Shown piece by piece: positions 18,135-27,549 of a DNA stretch of 64,000 nucleotides (within the stretch, counting starts at the first letter, position 1; every line of letters begins with the position of its first letter). A program made the translations under genes and the position numbers. The notes beneath the pieces were generated by a model that saw only the letters and a list, made by a program, of their open reading frames with translations, ran no database searches and was not told the DNA's origin. This DNA comes from Bacteroidales bacterium (GTDB lineage: Bacteria > Bacteroidota > Bacteroidia > Bacteroidales > F082). Location: the NCBI GenBank assembly GCA_017477425.1, contig JAFUVT010000031.1, positions 16,412 to 80,411 of the forward strand, written 5' to 3'.

Positions 18135-18716
18135 TTAACAGCCTTCCCGTAAAAAAGCAATAAGCTGTCGCGTGGCATGCCCACGATGGCTGATGGCGTT
18201 CTTGACTTCATGGCCAAGTTCAGCGAAGGTTTGGCTGTAGCCTACAGGCTGAAAAATAGGGTCATAGCCGAAGCCATCGGTGCCACGCTGCTCCTCGGTG
18301 ATATGTCCGTCACAGCGGCCCTCGAAGAAATAGGAATTACCGTTCAGGTTCAAGGCAATCACCGTGCGGAAAGCCGCCTTTCGGTTGGTCTGTCCTTTCA
18401 TCGCAGCAAGCATCTTGTTTACATTGTCCTGGTAGCTGCAATGCTCACCGGCATAACGCGCCGAGTAAACGCCAGGCGCACCATCCAGGGCTTCCACCTC
18501 TAGTCCCGAGTCGTCGGCAAAACAGTCGACATGATATTTATTGGTGACGAAGTCCGCCTTGATCTTCGCGTTGCCCTGCAGCGTGTCGGCGTCCTCGATG
18601 ATTTCCTCATGGCAGCCGATATCGTCGAGGCTCAAGACCTCATAAAGGCCGTCCATGATTTCGCGCATCTCGCGCAATTTGTTCTTATTGTTGGTGGCGA
18701 ATACGATTTGTTTCAT
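18135..18716 (-). CDS. rdgB: Non-canonical purine NTP pyrophosphatase (Ham1/RdgB)
   Basis: Hydrolyses ITP, dITP and XTP to monophosphates, cleaning the nucleotide pool. Motifs include the N-terminal [36 protein letters not shown] and the C-terminal SHRGHA. The ATG at 18716 is chosen over a TTG nine bases upstream because ung ends in an ATGA overlap with it. Co-expression with uracil-DNA glycosylase makes a small nucleotide-hygiene operon. Confidence 0.95.
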   Translation of the reverse strand: MKQIVFATNNKNKLREMREIMDGLYEVLSLDDIGCHEEIIEDADTLQGNAKIKADFVTNKYHVDCFADDSGLEVEALDGAPGVYSARYAGEHCSYQDNVNKMLAAMKGQTNRKAAFRTVIALNLNGNSYFFEGRCDGHITEEQRGTDGFGYDPIFQPVGYSQTFAELGHEVKNAISHRGHATRQLIAFLREGC

Positions 18717-19390
18717 AAGGTCCAATCAATAGGTTCTATTCCGTTTTGTATCAGATAATTGTTCGTCTGCGAAAAATGGTGGCAGCCAAAGAAGCCGCGG
18801 TTGGCTGAGAGTGGTGAGGGGTGCACCGACTTCAGAATCAAGTGTTTGGATGGGTCGATTAAAGCTTGCTTCGCGATGGCATAGTTGCCCCAAAGGATGA
18901 AAACGAGGTGCTCGCGTTGCTCGGAGAGGGTGCGGATGGCTGCATCGGTGAATTGTTCCCAGCCATGTCGTGAGTGCGAGGCTGCCTGCCCAGCGCGCAC
19001 TGTCAGCGAGGCGTTGAGCAGCAGCACCCCTTCCCTCGCCCACTTCTCGAGGTTGCCCGAACGTGCCATGGGCACGCCAAGGTCGTCATGCAGTTCCTTG
19101 AAAATGTTTTGCAAACTGGGCGGGAAAGGTACACCGTCGGGCACCGAGAACGAAAGTCCATGCGCCTGACCTGGCCCGTGGTACGGGTCTTGACCCAAGA
19201 TGACCACTTTCACCTTGTCGAAAGGCGTGAGGTTGAAGGCGTTGAAAATCAGCGGCCCGGGTGGATAAACGGCATATTGTCGCTTCTCGCTCACCAGGAA
19301 CGACTTCAAATCCGCGAAATACGGTGCATCGAACTGCGGTTTTAGCACACGATACCATGTTTCATCAATATCGGGTTTCTTTACTTCCAT
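18713..19390 (-). CDS. ung: Uracil-DNA glycosylase
   Basis: Excises uracil from DNA. The water-activating motif [18 protein letters not shown], the FILWGNYA region and the Leu-loop motif [13 protein letters not shown] are intact. The frame is open further upstream to 19453, but the Cys-rich extension there is not family-like; the ATG at 19390 gives the usual length of 225 residues. The stop overlaps the rdgB start by 4 bases. Confidence 0.95.
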   Translation of the reverse strand: MEVKKPDIDETWYRVLKPQFDAPYFADLKSFLVSEKRQYAVYPPGPLIFNAFNLTPFDKVKVVILGQDPYHGPGQAHGLSFSVPDGVPFPPSLQNIFKELHDDLGVPMARSGNLEKWAREGVLLLNASLTVRAGQAASHSRHGWEQFTDAAIRTLSEQREHLVFILWGNYAIAKQALIDPSKHLILKSVHPSPLSANRGFFGCHHFSQTNNYLIQNGIEPIDWTL

Positions 19391-19464
19391 TTTCACAATT
19401 TTTCTGCAAAGATGGCAATTTTTTGGAGAAAAATGCGTTTCTTTGCAAATCAAATTTCATCAAG

Positions 19465-19596
19465 ATGAAGAGAAGAATTGCTATCGCATTGTTAATCGCC
19501 TTTGTATCAGGCATTATCATGACCTCGTGCGGTTCCAGCAAAAGCTGCCCTGCCTACGGCGAATCGCAAAAGTACATCAAGGAGACCCGTTATTAA
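19465..19596 (+). CDS. Small lipoprotein, 43 residues
   Basis: A charged MKRR start, a hydrophobic stretch and a lipobox MTSC (Cys at residue 21) followed by GSSKSCPAYGES and a polar tail. It looks like a complete, very small exported lipoprotein. Similar tiny lipoproteins rich in Ser/Cys after the lipobox are frequent in Bacteroidota and have no known function. It lies 22 bases before an exported beta-barrel-like protein and may be co-transcribed with it. Confidence 0.65.
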   Translation: MKRRIAIALLIAFVSGIIMTSCGSSKSCPAYGESQKYIKETRY

Positions 19597-19617
19597 TCAG
19601 GTTTTGGAGGTAACGTC

Positions 19618-20406
19618 ATGACGGCCTTCAGACAACCTTTACTGCGGTTGCTTTTGTTCACGCTTTTCGGGGCGTGTCCTTTTTTATTGTCAGCGCAAAA
19701 CATCGACATCCAAGACGATGACGACAAGCCTTTAGAGGAGCGCATCATATACAGCCATCAAAACACCTACAATATTGGCATCCATTCCCAAGGCTTTGGG
19801 GCAGGATTCAAGCTTGGCCGCATCAAGAACATCAACGTCACGAGCAACTGGGAGGCTGAGGTCGTCTCGTTGCACTCGCTGAAGGAGATCAAGACGATGA
19901 ACCTGTCGCAATACAACAGCAGGCCCTTCGTCTATGGCAAGCTCAACAGCGTGTATGTGTTGCGTTTCGGCTATGGGCAGGAACGGCGCATCTTCGGGAA
20001 GCCCTATTGGGGCGGCGTCGAAACGCGTTGGACCTACGAGGTGGGGGCCTCGTTGGCACTGCTCAAGCCATATTATTACTATGTGGTCACCTACGCGCCG
20101 AGCAGCTCTGGCGGGTTCTACGAGACCATCGAGGAGGAGAAATTTGAGCAAGGCATCGACATCTTGGGTCGCGCCTCGTTCGTCAAAGGCCTTGAGGAGA
20201 CACGGCCTTCGCCAGGCGTGCACGCCTCGGCGGGACTGAGTTTCGAGATTGGTAAGTCGCGCACACGAGTACAAGCCTTCAACGTCGACGTGAAAGCAGA
20301 GTTCTTCCCTTTGGGCGTCTCCATCATGGATTCGGAGCGAGGACGCATGTTCTACCTCACTTTCATGTTGTCGTACAACTGGGGCTCGAGGTTCAACAAG
20401 TACTGA
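19618..20406 (+). CDS. Predicted outer-membrane beta-barrel protein, function unknown
   Basis: 262 residues with a signal peptide (residues 1-26, ending LLSAQ) and an acidic DIQDDDD segment, followed by alternating aromatic/hydrophobic strands (for example NTYNIGIHSQGFGAGFKLG and a C-terminal FYLTFMLSYNW) typical of a small barrel. I do not recognise a named family. Its end lies about 110 bases before tRNA-Gln. Confidence 0.75.
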   Translation: MTAFRQPLLRLLLFTLFGACPFLLSAQNIDIQDDDDKPLEERIIYSHQNTYNIGIHSQGFGAGFKLGRIKNINVTSNWEAEVVSLHSLKEIKTMNLSQYNSRPFVYGKLNSVYVLRFGYGQERRIFGKPYWGGVETRWTYEVGASLALLKPYYYYVVTYAPSSSGGFYETIEEEKFEQGIDILGRASFVKGLEETRPSPGVHASAGLSFEIGKSRTRVQAFNVDVKAEFFPLGVSIMDSERGRMFYLTFMLSYNWGSRFNKY

Positions 20407-20475
20407 AAAACAAACAACTTAGGCACTCCAGCCCAAGACCCATGAAAAAATCCGAAAAAAAAATCCAAGATTTTT

Positions 20476-20505
20476 CTTGTGGCATTCAAAAAAACATTAT
20501 TTTTG
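20476..20505 (+). promoter_or_regulatory. Promoter of tRNA-Gln
   Basis: TATTTTTG (20498-20505) with CTTG (20476-20479) 18 nt upstream. The tRNA starts 13 bases after the box. Confidence 0.6.
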
Positions 20506-20518
20506 CAGCCGATTTCAG

Positions 20519-20591
20519 TGCCCAATGGTGTAATTGGCAACACGACTGACTCTGGATCAGTAAAGTCCAGGTTCGAACCCTGGTTGGGCAA
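20519..20591 (+). tRNA. tRNA-Gln (anticodon CTG)
   Basis: A 73-nt cloverleaf: acceptor arms TGCCCAA/TTGGGCA, anticodon stem ACTGA/TCAGT with loop CTCTGGA giving anticodon CTG, T arm CCAGG-TTCGAAC-CCTGG. CCA is not encoded. A terminator follows at once. Confidence 0.97.
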
Positions 20592-20595
20592 CAAG

Positions 20596-20627
20596 AAAAG
20601 CCGAGCGTTTCCGTTCGGCTTTTTCTT
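20596..20627 (+). terminator. Terminator after tRNA-Gln
   Basis: GCCGAGCG pairs with CGTTCGGC over a TTTC loop, followed by a T-run; it also lies in the convergent gap before the udk stop. Confidence 0.85.
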
Positions 20628-20643
20628 TTTATCTGATTGACAA

Positions 20644-21252
20644 TCATTTTCCGAGATGCATACGAATCCGCGAAGCGAGGATATCGACCACGACAGGGCT
20701 TGAGCCACGTGGCAGGATGATGTCAGCGGTACGCTTAGTGGGTTCGATGAATTGCTGATGCATAGGTTTGACAAAGGTCTGGTAATGACGCAACACGTCT
20801 TCCCAGGTGCGACCACGCTCGGCAATGTCGCGACGGATGATGCGCATCAGGCGTTCGTCGCCATCAGTATCGACAAACACCTTGATATCCATGCGCTTAC
20901 GCAACTCCTCCTGGGTCAGCACCATGATGCCTTCCACAATAATGACCTCAGTGGGGTGCACATAGATGACCTCCTGCGAGCGGGCACAGGTTACGTATGT
21001 GTAGATCGGCATGGGGATGGTCTCGCCCTTTTTCAGGCGGTCGAGGTGGTCGATGAGCAGGTCCCATTCGATGGCATCAGGATGGTCGAAGTTGATTTGC
21101 TTCTTCTCCTCCGGCGACTTATCGCCGTTGTCATAGTAATAAGCGTCTTGCGAAATGACTGATACTGAGTTCTCTGGCAACTGATTGACCAGCTCTTTGA
21201 CGACGGTGGTCTTGCCCGACCCCGACCCGCCTGCGATTCCAATGACTAACAT
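20644..21252 (-). CDS. udk: Uridine kinase
   Basis: Phosphorylates uridine and cytidine in pyrimidine salvage. The Walker A loop GGSGSGKTTV sits at residues 8-17; VISQDAYYYD and the YVHPTEVIIVEG region match the PRK/uridine kinase family. 202 residues is the usual length. A TATCTTTG box lies 23 bases before the start. Confidence 0.95.
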   Translation of the reverse strand: MLVIGIAGGSGSGKTTVVKELVNQLPENSVSVISQDAYYYDNGDKSPEEKKQINFDHPDAIEWDLLIDHLDRLKKGETIPMPIYTYVTCARSQEVIYVHPTEVIIVEGIMVLTQEELRKRMDIKVFVDTDGDERLMRIIRRDIAERGRTWEDVLRHYQTFVKPMHQQFIEPTKRTADIILPRGSSPVVVDILASRIRMHLGK

Positions 21253-21274
21253 ATTCTTGTGGTTTTAGATGGCA

Positions 21275-21282
21275 CAAAGATA
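21275..21282 (-). promoter_or_regulatory. -7 box upstream of udk
   Basis: Minus-strand TATCTTTG matches TAnnTTTG; a -33 TTTG at the proper distance is not evident. Confidence 0.5.
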
Positions 21283-21337
21283 GTGATTTTGTCTAATTGT
21301 TTCGTGTTGAAATGCTTAATTATTGCAAGTTTTTCAG

Positions 21338-21345
21338 TATTTTTG
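21338..21345 (+). promoter_or_regulatory. -7 box upstream of the FMN-binding lipoprotein gene
   Basis: TATTTTTG fits the phylum consensus and lies 21 bases before the start codon. Confidence 0.5.
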
Positions 21346-21366
21346 CGTGAAATTTAAAAATCAAAA

Positions 21367-21870
21367 ATGATGAACACAATCCAAAGAATCGCAGGTAGCG
21401 TGGTACTTGCCGCTGTGTTGGGACTCGCAGGCTGCAGCCAAAAAGTGAAATGGCCTGCACTTCCCGTCGAGGAAATCTCGTCCTACTATAGCGATGCCGC
21501 CAAAACCAAAACCATCGACACGGCTTATTATGAAATCCAGAATGCCCAAGGCGAAAAAATCGGCACAGTGCTGTTCTCCGCGCCTTATTCCGACAACGTG
21601 AAAGGCTTCAACGGACCTACACCTTTATTAATAGCCCTGGATGCTGAAGGCCGCATCAAGAACGTTGCCCTTCTGGAAAACCAAGAGACGCCCCGCTTCG
21701 CCCAACGCGTTGTGGATGGTGGACTCTATGAGGCATGGAACGGTCTCACTCCCGCCGAAGCCTTAGGGAAGGAAGTGGATGCCGTGAGTGGCGCCACCTA
21801 CACCTCCAACGGCGTGAAACAAAGCCTGGCCGTCCGTCTGAAAGCCTACGAAAGACAACTCAAGAAATAA
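21367..21870 (+). CDS. FMN-binding domain lipoprotein (RnfG/NqrC-like)
   Basis: 167 residues: signal peptide with lipobox LAGC (Cys at 22), then a single FMN_bind domain. The SGATYTS motif near the C-terminus matches the site where FMN is attached covalently to threonine by ApbE in RnfG and NqrC. It stands alone, without other rnf/nqr genes, so it is probably a free-standing flavin carrier on the periplasmic face rather than part of an ion pump. Confidence 0.85.
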   Translation: MMNTIQRIAGSVVLAAVLGLAGCSQKVKWPALPVEEISSYYSDAAKTKTIDTAYYEIQNAQGEKIGTVLFSAPYSDNVKGFNGPTPLLIALDAEGRIKNVALLENQETPRFAQRVVDGGLYEAWNGLTPAEALGKEVDAVSGATYTSNGVKQSLAVRLKAYERQLKK

Positions 21871-21935
21871 TCGGATTTTCTTGGTACGGTTTTTGTATTT
21901 TTTCAAGGCATCAAACATTTAAAACTGATTGCCTT

Positions 21936-22607
21936 ATGAAAAAGTACTTGTTATCACTTTGCCTCCTGTTGGCCGTAACCTTCACTGCCGAGGCACAAAT
22001 GCGCCCTCCAAGGCCTCACTATCGCCATCCCCAAAAGCGAACCATTGTGAAACCCGCCCCGCGTAAAGCGCCAAGGCCATCTTACAGCCCGATGGGTGAA
22101 TTCCACTTTCATGTATTGGCCGACATGGGCATTGGCGACTTCGGTGCCGTCTTCGTTCATGAGATCCCCTACCACTTCACTGTGGGTGGTTTGGCTGAAT
22201 ACCAAGTGGGGCATATGACCAGCATCGGATTAGGCGCTGAGTATTATTCGAGCTATGGCGAGCATTGCCGTCTTTTCGAGAACATGCAGGAGACTTACAT
22301 CCACACGATTCCTGTCTATGCCAATCTCAGATTCACGTTGCCTGACGCCCCCATCAGTCCCTTCATCGAAGGACGAATCGGCTATTCGCTTCCTGCCGGC
22401 GAGGTGACCTGCCTCAACATGGATGGAGTATACCAATACATTTCAACGGGATTGTACACGGGCGGTGCCATTGGCCTCAAAATCTATCGGACCTACCTCA
22501 GCTGTGGCGTTTCGGCCATCGATGTGGTCGACAAGGCCTTAGGCTTCAACGGAGGCCGACAAGACGTTATCACTGACTATTATTTCAGGGTGTCATTCGC
22601 GTTCTGA
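21936..22607 (+). CDS. Predicted outer-membrane beta-barrel protein
   Basis: 223 residues with a clear signal peptide (MKKYLLSLCLLLAVTFTAEAQ), a Pro/Arg/Lys-rich linker (residues 22-52) and then alternating strands ending YYFRVSFAF, with the terminal aromatic residue typical of outer-membrane barrels. It resembles OmpW/porin-like outer membrane beta-barrel families but no specific role can be named. The ATG at 21936 is chosen because the signal peptide starts there. Confidence 0.8.
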   Translation: MKKYLLSLCLLLAVTFTAEAQMRPPRPHYRHPQKRTIVKPAPRKAPRPSYSPMGEFHFHVLADMGIGDFGAVFVHEIPYHFTVGGLAEYQVGHMTSIGLGAEYYSSYGEHCRLFENMQETYIHTIPVYANLRFTLPDAPISPFIEGRIGYSLPAGEVTCLNMDGVYQYISTGLYTGGAIGLKIYRTYLSCGVSAIDVVDKALGFNGGRQDVITDYYFRVSFAF

Positions 22608-22655
22608 CGAAACGGCCTTGCCTTTTATGTCATTCCGATGGGAATAGGGCGAAAC

Positions 22656-23357
22656 TTATTCCTCGATATCGTCATCGGTTGAAGATGCAACCGCACCTTC
22701 CAATACAATGACGATTTCGCCTTTTATCTCTTTCTTGGAAAAATGCTCTATAACCTCCGCCAAGGTGCCGCGGGCGTTTTCTTCGTGGATTTTGGTCAAT
22801 TCGCGCGAAACGCTCACTCTCCTTTCGTTGCCACACACCTCGGCCAGTTGCTGCAACGTTTTCAACAGACGGAAAGGCGACTCGTATAAAATCGTGGTAT
22901 ACGAATAGTCGGCGATTTCCTTCAGTTTGGTTTGGCGACCTTTTTTGTGCGGCAAAAAGCCTTCAAAGATGAACTTCTCGGCAGGCAATCCCGAGTTGAC
23001 CAGTGCAGGCACAAACGCCGTAGGGCCTGGAAGGCATTCCACGTCGATGTCACGCTTCACACACTCGCGTACCAAAAGGAAACCTGGGTCGGAGATGGCA
23101 GGCGTGCCGGCATCGGTAACCAGTGCCAACGTCTCGCCTGCCTCGATGCGGTCGGCGATGCGTTCCACCACCTGATGCTCATTGCGGATGTGGAACGCCG
23201 TCATCGGCTTGCTGATGTCGAGGTGACGCAGCAGGTTACCCGAAGTGCGGGTGTCCTCGGCAAGGATGCCATCCACCTCCTTCAGGATACGGATGGCACG
23301 CAAGGTGATGTCCTCCATGTTGCCGATGGGCGTAGGCACAAGATAGAGTTTCGACAT
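22656..23357 (-). CDS. rsmI: 16S rRNA 2'-O-ribose methyltransferase (C1402)
   Basis: A tetrapyrrole-methylase fold enzyme that methylates C1402 of 16S rRNA. The start LYLVPTPIGNMEDITLRA, AEDTRTSGNLLRH, the SAM-loop VTDAGTPAISDPG and PGPTAFVPAL are all diagnostic. The ATG at 23357 is preferred to a TTG at 23372. The usual C-terminal domain is present in short form. It follows the hypothetical acidic protein gene after seven bases. Confidence 0.95.
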   Translation of the reverse strand: MSKLYLVPTPIGNMEDITLRAIRILKEVDGILAEDTRTSGNLLRHLDISKPMTAFHIRNEHQVVERIADRIEAGETLALVTDAGTPAISDPGFLLVRECVKRDIDVECLPGPTAFVPALVNSGLPAEKFIFEGFLPHKKGRQTKLKEIADYSYTTILYESPFRLLKTLQQLAEVCGNERRVSVSRELTKIHEENARGTLAEVIEHFSKKEIKGEIVIVLEGAVASSTDDDIEE

Positions 23358-23364
23358 GGTGGGA

Positions 23365-24438
23365 TCAATCAAACTTACGGGTTACCAATTCCTTGAGTCG
23401 CTGATAGGCTTCGTTGCTGCTGTTCCACTGAAGCTCAATCTTCAACTCGTTGAGATAAATCATCGCGCCATTCAGCGTCTTCAAATCGTTGAGGTTTTCG
23501 ATGGACTTGTTGTACTTTTCCATGCTACCGCCAAACAATTCGTTGACAAACAAAAACTTATCATTGATTCCGATGGCCGACCGTAGGTCATGAACAGGAT
23601 TCTGTTTCAATTTGGCGGCCAACGAATGGTCTTCCTGCATCATCTTCTCGCCCAAAGTCTCGGGCGTGGACAACTCAAAACCAGCATCGTCATTATCAAA
23701 GAAATCGGATACACTGTTAGCTTCCGATCTGTCCCAATCGTGCAGTTCGTTCCCTGCGGGCTCATCTTCGACTTGGGGCATCTCCAAAGGGTTGTCCTTC
23801 ACCAAGTCGTCGCCATGCACGCGGTCGCGCTCAGGAATTTCGTCTTCGGGAACGGCTTCCATCACGTGGACGACCTTACCATCGGTCGTCTCCGACACGG
23901 CGGCAGGCGCCTGTTCCTTTTCCTGCTCTGGGATATCCTCAAAACGGAAAAAGAACCCAAACTCATCGCCAAACGGTTTTTCCTCTACTGGGCTCTCCGC
24001 AACGGGAGTTTCGGGTTCAACGGGTTGCGGGATGTCTTGAGGCTCGACGGGCAATTCGACAACCGTTGCCTCAACGCTATCGGATGACGGTTCCTCGATG
24101 GGAGCCGTTGGCGTTTCTTCCTCTTGGACAAGCGCTTCCGGCTCTTGACCTGCTTCTTCCTCAGGCTCAACAGGCGTTTCTTCTTGCATCATGCCGCCGA
24201 TGATGCCAGAAAGAGCCTCGGCATCGAATGGCAGGTCCTCGTCAATGGCTTCGCCACCCAAATTGATGCTACACAGTTGGTCGTAGAGGGTATGCGTGCG
24301 ATTCATCAGCACGTCCAAATCGAGTAGCTCAAGGGGCTTTTCGTTTCTGATGAGGTAGTTGACTTGTTGATATAACAAACTGATTTCCTGCTTGATAGAA
24401 ATCAATTTCTCTTTTTGATTCTCAAATTTGTCGTTCAT
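23365..24438 (-). CDS. Conserved Bacteroidota protein of unknown function, acidic and proline-rich centre
   Basis: 357 residues in three parts: an N-terminal coiled-coil-like helix (residues 1-60, [21 protein letters not shown]), a long acidic low-complexity middle rich in Glu, Pro and Val (about 75-280), and a folded C-terminal part ([23 protein letters not shown] onward). I recall proteins with the same C-terminal [14 protein letters not shown] block across Bacteroidota without a function. No signal peptide or membrane segment, so probably cytoplasmic. Confidence 0.8.
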   Translation of the reverse strand: MNDKFENQKEKLISIKQEISLLYQQVNYLIRNEKPLELLDLDVLMNRTHTLYDQLCSINLGGEAIDEDLPFDAEALSGIIGGMMQEETPVEPEEEAGQEPEALVQEEETPTAPIEEPSSDSVEATVVELPVEPQDIPQPVEPETPVAESPVEEKPFGDEFGFFFRFEDIPEQEKEQAPAAVSETTDGKVVHVMEAVPEDEIPERDRVHGDDLVKDNPLEMPQVEDEPAGNELHDWDRSEANSVSDFFDNDDAGFELSTPETLGEKMMQEDHSLAAKLKQNPVHDLRSAIGINDKFLFVNELFGGSMEKYNKSIENLNDLKTLNGAMIYLNELKIELQWNSSNEAYQRLKELVTRKFD

Positions 24439-24530
24439 ATAGTTTTTATCTTTATTTTTGCTCTCTAAGCGGTCACGCTTTGCGTCGTAATGACGTGGCT
24501 AAATTACTAATTTTCTTAATAACTCTACAC

Positions 24531-25166
24531 ATGTTCATCGAAAAAGATTCTCACAACAGGTCACAAGGCTGGATTGAGGTGATTTGCGGCTCCATGTTTT
24601 CGGGCAAGACGGAAGAACTGATCCGTCGCTTGAAACGTGCCAAAATAGCCAAGTTGAAGGTGGAAATTTTCAAGCCAGGAGTGGACACACGTTACAGCGA
24701 CGAGGATGTGGTGTCGCACAACGCAACCGCCTTACATTCCATCCCAGTGGAGAGTGCCAACGAGATTCTTTTCTATGCCACCGATGTCGACGTCATCGGC
24801 ATCGACGAGGCGCAATTCCTTGATGATGAGTTGCCTAACGTGTGTACCCAGTTGGCCAACCAAGGGGTGCGCGTCATCATTGCTGGTCTCGATATGGACT
24901 TCATGGGACAGCCCTTCGGCCCCATGCCCAAGCTGATGGCCATCGCCGAGGACGTCACCAAGGTGCACGCCATCTGCGTGCGCTGTGGCAGCCAAGCGCA
25001 ATTCTCGCACCGCACCATCGAGGGTGACAAATTAGTGGTATTGGGAGAAACGGAGAGTTACGAGCCATTATGTCGTGCTTGTTACTTGAAGGCTCGCAAA
25101 GAAAAATCACTTGCCCCGACCTTGGATGACAATCAAGACAGTGTAAATCAAAATCTTGATGTCTAG
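24531..25166 (+). CDS. tdk: Thymidine kinase
   Basis: Phosphorylates thymidine in salvage. Walker [12 protein letters not shown], the DEAQF motif, the lid region and zinc-binding cysteine pairs (CVRC and CRAC) identify the type II thymidine kinase. The ATG at 24531 gives a normal N-terminus. The 3' end overlaps the convergent sugar transferase gene by 60 bases, so the tail [19 protein letters not shown] is encoded opposite that enzyme's conserved C-terminus. Confidence 0.95.
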   Translation: MFIEKDSHNRSQGWIEVICGSMFSGKTEELIRRLKRAKIAKLKVEIFKPGVDTRYSDEDVVSHNATALHSIPVESANEILFYATDVDVIGIDEAQFLDDELPNVCTQLANQGVRVIIAGLDMDFMGQPFGPMPKLMAIAEDVTKVHAICVRCGSQAQFSHRTIEGDKLVVLGETESYEPLCRACYLKARKEKSLAPTLDDNQDSVNQNLDV

Positions 25167-26531
25167 ACTCAGACTGACGTTCTCGATATAAAGCACGTCA
25201 TATTTCAGGCGTTCAATCATCTCATCGACATTCTCGGCATAACCATATTTCACTTCGCCCCAACTGGTGATGCCAGGCTTCACCTTCAGGAGCAAACGGT
25301 AATAAGGTGCCGTTTCCATGATTTTATCGATAAAATATTGGCGTTCAGGACGATAGCCAACCAACGACATGTCGCCTTTCAGCACGGTCCAGAACTGAGG
25401 AATCTCGTCGAGACGCACCTTGCGCATGAACTTGCCGAACTTCGTGATACGCGGGTCGTCGTCGCTCGAAAGCATGGGTGTGCCGCTTGATTCAGCGTCG
25501 ACCTTCATACTGCGGAACTTCGCCATCTTGAAGGGCTTGCCGCCCTTGCCGATGCGTTCTTGCACATAGAACACCGGCCCTTTTGAGGTGGATTTCACAA
25601 TGATGGCACAAATCAAAAACACTGGTGAAAGGATGATGAGTGCCAAAGAGGATGCCACGATATCGAAAGCACGTTTGACGACACGTTGCCACACAGGCAT
25701 CAGTTCGGGCGTGACCTGCACCAGGGGTGCCTGCCATATGGCCGACTGCTTGACCGAGCCGAACACCAAGTCCTGCATGGCGGGAATGATTTTCACATTG
25801 GCATTGGTCGTGTCGACCACGGTGAGCAACACCTTCATCGTCTCCACTTCGGAGCGTTCGATGGCGATAACCACCTCCTCCACATTGTTTTCCTTCACGA
25901 TACGTTCGATGTCGTGGTATGACCCGAGATGCGGAAGAAACTCACCCAATTTATACTCCGACTTGTCATAAACATTGAGGAATCCTATAACGCGCCGTCC
26001 CGAAGGCTTCACTTCGTCTTCGATTTCCTTAAAGATGGCACAAGCGTTGTCGTTGCTTCCCACGATGAGCGTATTGAATCCGATCTTCTTGCTTCTGATG
26101 CGCGAAATCACCGTCGTCGTGATGATAAGACGCGGGATGTAGGTCATAAAAAACTGGAAACAAAAGAGGGCGATAAACGACTGATAATATGACTTATAGC
26201 TTACCACTTCGTCATCGAGGATGACGACAAAGAACAGGACCACCACACCCAACAGCGTGATAAAGAAAGTCTGTCCGAGTTCTTTGAGGCGCGATTTCAT
26301 GTAGACCTTCTCGTAGGCTCCTGTCACGGCATGGAGTATCAGCCAACAGAGGGGAATGACGACCACTCCAATCCAAAAACTCGGCGTAACGAACGAATGC
26401 GTGATGCGATCCCAATAATTGATATATAAGTCTTCGTGCGCCTTGCGGAAGAAATAAAACAACGTCCACGCCAGAATGGAAGCGACCCAATCGACGAAAA
26501 AATACAGGGCGGTAAGCTTTTTCTTGTTCAT
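25107..26531 (-). CDS. Polyprenyl-phosphate sugar phosphotransferase (exopolysaccharide initiating enzyme)
   Basis: Transfers a sugar-1-phosphate to undecaprenyl phosphate, the first step of a capsule or O-antigen unit. Five N-terminal membrane helices (residues 1-150), a Rossmann-like CoA-binding-type domain (about 150-270), another membrane helix and the bacterial sugar transferase domain (about 285-474) with [44 protein letters not shown] and the C-terminal GRGK. No other polysaccharide genes are adjacent. It begins in an ATGA overlap with the lipoprotein gene upstream. Confidence 0.93.
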   Translation of the reverse strand: MNKKKLTALYFFVDWVASILAWTLFYFFRKAHEDLYINYWDRITHSFVTPSFWIGVVVIPLCWLILHAVTGAYEKVYMKSRLKELGQTFFITLLGVVVLFFVVILDDEVVSYKSYYQSFIALFCFQFFMTYIPRLIITTTVISRIRSKKIGFNTLIVGSNDNACAIFKEIEDEVKPSGRRVIGFLNVYDKSEYKLGEFLPHLGSYHDIERIVKENNVEEVVIAIERSEVETMKVLLTVVDTTNANVKIIPAMQDLVFGSVKQSAIWQAPLVQVTPELMPVWQRVVKRAFDIVASSLALIILSPVFLICAIIVKSTSKGPVFYVQERIGKGGKPFKMAKFRSMKVDAESSGTPMLSSDDDPRITKFGKFMRKVRLDEIPQFWTVLKGDMSLVGYRPERQYFIDKIMETAPYYRLLLKVKPGITSWGEVKYGYAENVDEMIERLKYDVLYIENVSLSLDIKILIYTVLIVIQGRGK

Positions 26532-27484
26532 AACTTACGATAAAGCAGTTTCAAGTTGTCGAAATAATAGTATCTGCGTTCGTTGAGAGGATGATACTCG
26601 TAGCCATAGGCCAAATCCTCATTGGTCGTCAGGTCGGAAGTGAAATAGATCTTGAAATAGCCGGCCGTAGCATTATTGTTCATCGTAGGGCCAATGTTGA
26701 TGTATATCTTGTTCCATCGTTGCGGTTTGTCGTGCTGTTTGTCAGTAGGCAACACCTTCACCAAAGGCCAGGTCGTCAGTCGATAGTCCTTGTAATACTG
26801 AACGCCTACAAAAAAAGTGTCGTTGCAGTTGTAATCCATTTCGAGCAAGCAATAGACGCCGTTCATATTTTGATAGAAAGTGAACTCATCAGCCGTGGCG
26901 ATAGTGAAATCCAACGAATCAGGCGGGAGTTCGACCCTACCCGACCAGAAGGAATTGGGGGAGTGCCAGGCCTCGTTGCCCGAGACGCGTACCACACTGG
27001 TGTCGCTCTCAGTATCAGGGAGCAGGGTGTTTGCGTTTTCAAAATCCTCCATCCAAGCCACCGTGGCGCCCTCGCCGATATCATAATAATTGAGTACCGG
27101 ATTGAGGATGACGATACTGTCTTCCACCAGATTCAGGTTTTGGTAAATGAATGGCTTATAGAAGGGATAATAAGATCTGGCATCGGCAATGCCGTTGCTT
27201 TTGACGCCACCATAGATGGCCACCTTATGAGGTCCACTCTTCAACACCGGGAATGTGGCCGGGAGTTCGAAACAGCCCAAGATTTGGTCGTCGACATACA
27301 CCCAAGCATCCGTAATATTGGAGGTGCTGGCTCCGTATTGTGTGTAATCGCAATTCAACACAATCGAGTCAACATGGATGTAGGCAGGCACCTTTTGCGG
27401 ACCTTCAAACTTGTTGCACGAGCTCAAACACAAAACGAGCAGCGACAACCCCATGAAAACAACTAGAGTAGATTTTCGAGTCAT
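26528..27484 (-). CDS. Hypothetical lipoprotein, 318 residues
   Basis: Signal peptide with lipobox LSSC (Cys at 23) then a beta-rich ectodomain rich in Tyr, Asn and Asp. It is translationally coupled (ATGA) to the polyprenyl sugar transferase downstream. The middle part (AWMEDFENANTLL then a jelly-roll-like C-terminus ending [14 protein letters not shown]) suggests a carbohydrate-binding-like sandwich, but no named family is recognised. Confidence 0.8.
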   Translation of the reverse strand: MTRKSTLVVFMGLSLLVLCLSSCNKFEGPQKVPAYIHVDSIVLNCDYTQYGASTSNITDAWVYVDDQILGCFELPATFPVLKSGPHKVAIYGGVKSNGIADARSYYPFYKPFIYQNLNLVEDSIVILNPVLNYYDIGEGATVAWMEDFENANTLLPDTESDTSVVRVSGNEAWHSPNSFWSGRVELPPDSLDFTIATADEFTFYQNMNGVYCLLEMDYNCNDTFFVGVQYYKDYRLTTWPLVKVLPTDKQHDKPQRWNKIYINIGPTMNNNATAGYFKIYFTSDLTTNEDLAYGYEYHPLNERRYYYFDNLKLLYRKL

Positions 27485-27549
27485 AACAATTCTATTTAAT
27501 AATTAATAAGGTAACGAATGCCGTCATGGATTATTGTAGCAAGCAGCTT

